The notes under the pieces: generated by a model
What the model was told of the DNA's origin: nothing
Seen by the model: the letters and a program-made list of their open reading frames with translations, nothing else
The model's database searches: none
NCBI RefSeq assembly: GCF_027925245.1
Contig: NZ_BSDP01000001.1
Span: 2,852,001-2,916,000 of the forward strand
Origin: Agromyces rhizosphaerae
Lineage (GTDB): Bacteria > Actinomycetota > Actinomycetes > Actinomycetales > Microbacteriaceae
Length of the DNA stretch: 64,000 bases
Direction of reading: 5' to 3'
Made by a program: the position numbers and the translations under genes
Shown: piece after piece, positions 63,389 through 64,000 of the stretch
Numbering within the stretch: the first letter of the stretch is position 1
Layout: each line of letters begins with the position of its first letter

Positions 63389-63573
63389 AAGCGGGCCCGT
63401 TCCCTAGCGGGCACAGGCAAGGACTCGTGCCAAATTCGTGTCTCAACTCGGTGTGTCGCGGGCCAGCAGCGCCTCCCAGTGACCGCCTGCGTCGTTGGGC
63501 TACTCGGGGTAGGGGGTTGGGTCGGCGGCTGGCCGTTGGCGACCCCAGCGAGACCTGAGAGACGCGGGCACCG

Positions 63574-63592
63574 ACCCCGGCGGGCCGGGGGT
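63574..63592 (-). terminator. Hairpin downstream of the integrase gene
   Basis: ACCCCGGC (63574-63581) pairs with GCCGGGGGT (63584-63592) with one bulge, 70 bp past the integrase stop. Confidence 0.5.
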
Positions 63593-63613
63593 ATCCGCAG
63601 CCGCCCCCATTCC

Positions 63614-63628
63614 AGGCACAAGGCGTAG
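63614..63628. repeat. 15-bp direct repeat, right copy
   Basis: AGGCACAAGGCGTAG, identical to 55677-55691, 33 bp past the integrase stop. Confidence 0.7.
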
Positions 63629-63661
63629 ACGGCCTATTACGCCCGAGCTGCCTGTCGGCAG

Positions 63662-64000
63662 TCAGCTACGCCAGTCCACGCGCACGGTCGCCGGGTCGAA
63701 CGCCTTGCCGCTGCCGCTCGGCATGATCGTCACCGTCACGAGGGTGCTGAGCACCGCACGCTTGCTGTCCATGCTGAGTGCGGCCCACGTCTCGGCAGCG
63801 GCATCGCCCATCAGGTCGGCGGGCACGGCACCCGGGAGGGCGGCTTCGAGGTCCGCGGCAGCGCGAGCGCGGTCGGCCCGCAGCCGCTCAGTGATGCGCG
63901 CCAGCTGACCCCCGTCGATGTCGCCGGCTGCGAACATGTCGGCGGCGTTCGCCAGTCGTGCGTCGATGGCCTCGATGGCGTCCTGCGCCTCGGCGAGCGC
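63662..64000 (-). CDS. Large serine recombinase (integrase), C-terminal part, truncated by window edge
   Basis: The last 112 residues of a protein entering from the right edge. It starts in a helical region (ALAEAQDAIEAIDARLANA), continues ADMFAAGDIDGGQLARITERLRADRARAAADLEAAL and ends WAALSMDSKRAVLSTLVTVTIMP, FDPATVRVDWRS. This ending (coiled coil, then SMDSKRAVL, VTIMPSGxG, FDPxxVRVDWR) is characteristic of large serine integrases of actinophages and integrative elements. The catalytic domain lies outside the window. Confidence 0.85.
   Translation of the reverse strand, partial: ALAEAQDAIEAIDARLANAADMFAAGDIDGGQLARITERLRADRARAAADLEAALPGAVPADLMGDAAAETWAALSMDSKRAVLSTLVTVTIMPSGSGKAFDPATVRVDWRS

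Larger units (their letters stand above)
63337..63661. other. Gene-free control region between integrase and replication operon
   Basis: 325 bp without a supported gene. It holds a TGAGGCAAA motif (63380-63388, minus strand), an A-to-T variant (ATAGGCAAG) just upstream of the ATG at 63336, the right copy of the 15-bp repeat (63614-63628) and the integrase terminator hairpin (63574-63592). Confidence 0.55.
50600..64000. mobile_element. Integrated genetic element in tadC (phage-satellite or integrative-plasmid type), right end beyond window
   Basis: Left boundary is placed near 50605, where tadC homology stops. From here genes have lower GC and phage-like density. Contents: methyltransferase/DUF262-HNH/DUF3800 cassette, primase-polymerase, RepA-like ATPase, iteron-like repeats, WhiB-like regulator, two serine recombinases and many small orphan genes. 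The window ends in the C-terminus of a large serine integrase, so the right attachment site should lie soon after 64000 and the whole element would be about 15 kb. No virion or transfer genes seen. Confidence 0.8.

Noticed and set aside
50600..64000. Complete prophage
   Set aside because: No terminase, portal, capsid, tail or lysis gene is visible in 13.4 kb.

Overview
The window looks like chromosome of a high-GC actinobacterium, most probably Microbacteriaceae (Agromyces/Microbacterium-like). The support is about 70% GC with GC-rich third positions, frequent GTG starts, many leaderless genes with a TANNNT box 6-7 nt before the start codon, a DUF3039 and a UPF0182 gene, and a block (adnAB, phosphotransferase-like gene, nudC, UvrD-like helicase, ThiF-like gene, DUF2342, PDZ/Lon-like protease, UPF0182) whose order resembles the Mycobacterium tuberculosis Rv3202c-Rv3193c neighbourhood. 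The genus cannot be fixed from this sequence alone.

Layout. 0-14.8 kb: DNA-repair helicase/nuclease block and its conserved neighbours, including a phosphotransferase-fold protein that has lost its catalytic residues. 14.8-25 kb: secreted proteins and lipoproteins (several unrecognised), initiator tRNA-fMet, a beta-lactamase-fold lipoprotein with a degenerate active site, SDR, nitrilase-family amidase, PLP aminotransferase, a hairpin-rich intergenic repeat, a low-GC mosaic patch and an HtrA-type protease. 25-34 kb: a teichoic-acid-like envelope glycopolymer locus (two GT2 enzymes, CDP-alcohol phosphatidyltransferase, CDP-glycerol glycerophosphotransferase, TagGH-type exporter, LicC-like nucleotidyltransferase). 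34-47.5 kb: an ABC exporter and housekeeping genes (DUF3039, pncB, EamA/LysR pair, murI, rph, rdgB-like, CDF transporter, DedA, iron-box-controlled heme oxygenase, LLM oxidoreductase, tRNA-Leu). 47.6-50.6 kb: tad secretion/pilus genes tadA-tadB-tadC.

From about 50.6 kb to the right edge lies an integrated mobile element. It interrupts tadC just before its last membrane segment, GC falls, and the window ends inside the C-terminus of a large serine integrase. The left part (+ strand) carries cargo: two orphan genes, then a tight three-gene cassette of EcoRI-family adenine methyltransferase, DUF262-HNH protein and DUF3800 protein, a good candidate for an undescribed restriction/defence system. 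The rest (- strand) is a compact replicon: primase-polymerase, RepA-like AAA+ ATPase with iteron-like repeats beside it, a WhiB-like regulator, small phage-type genes and a resolvase-like small serine recombinase. It is split into short transcription units, each closed by a hairpin terminator, several preceded by a shared TSAGGCAAA motif. No capsid, terminase, tail or FtsK-like transfer gene is visible, so it resembles a phage satellite or small integrative plasmid rather than a full prophage.
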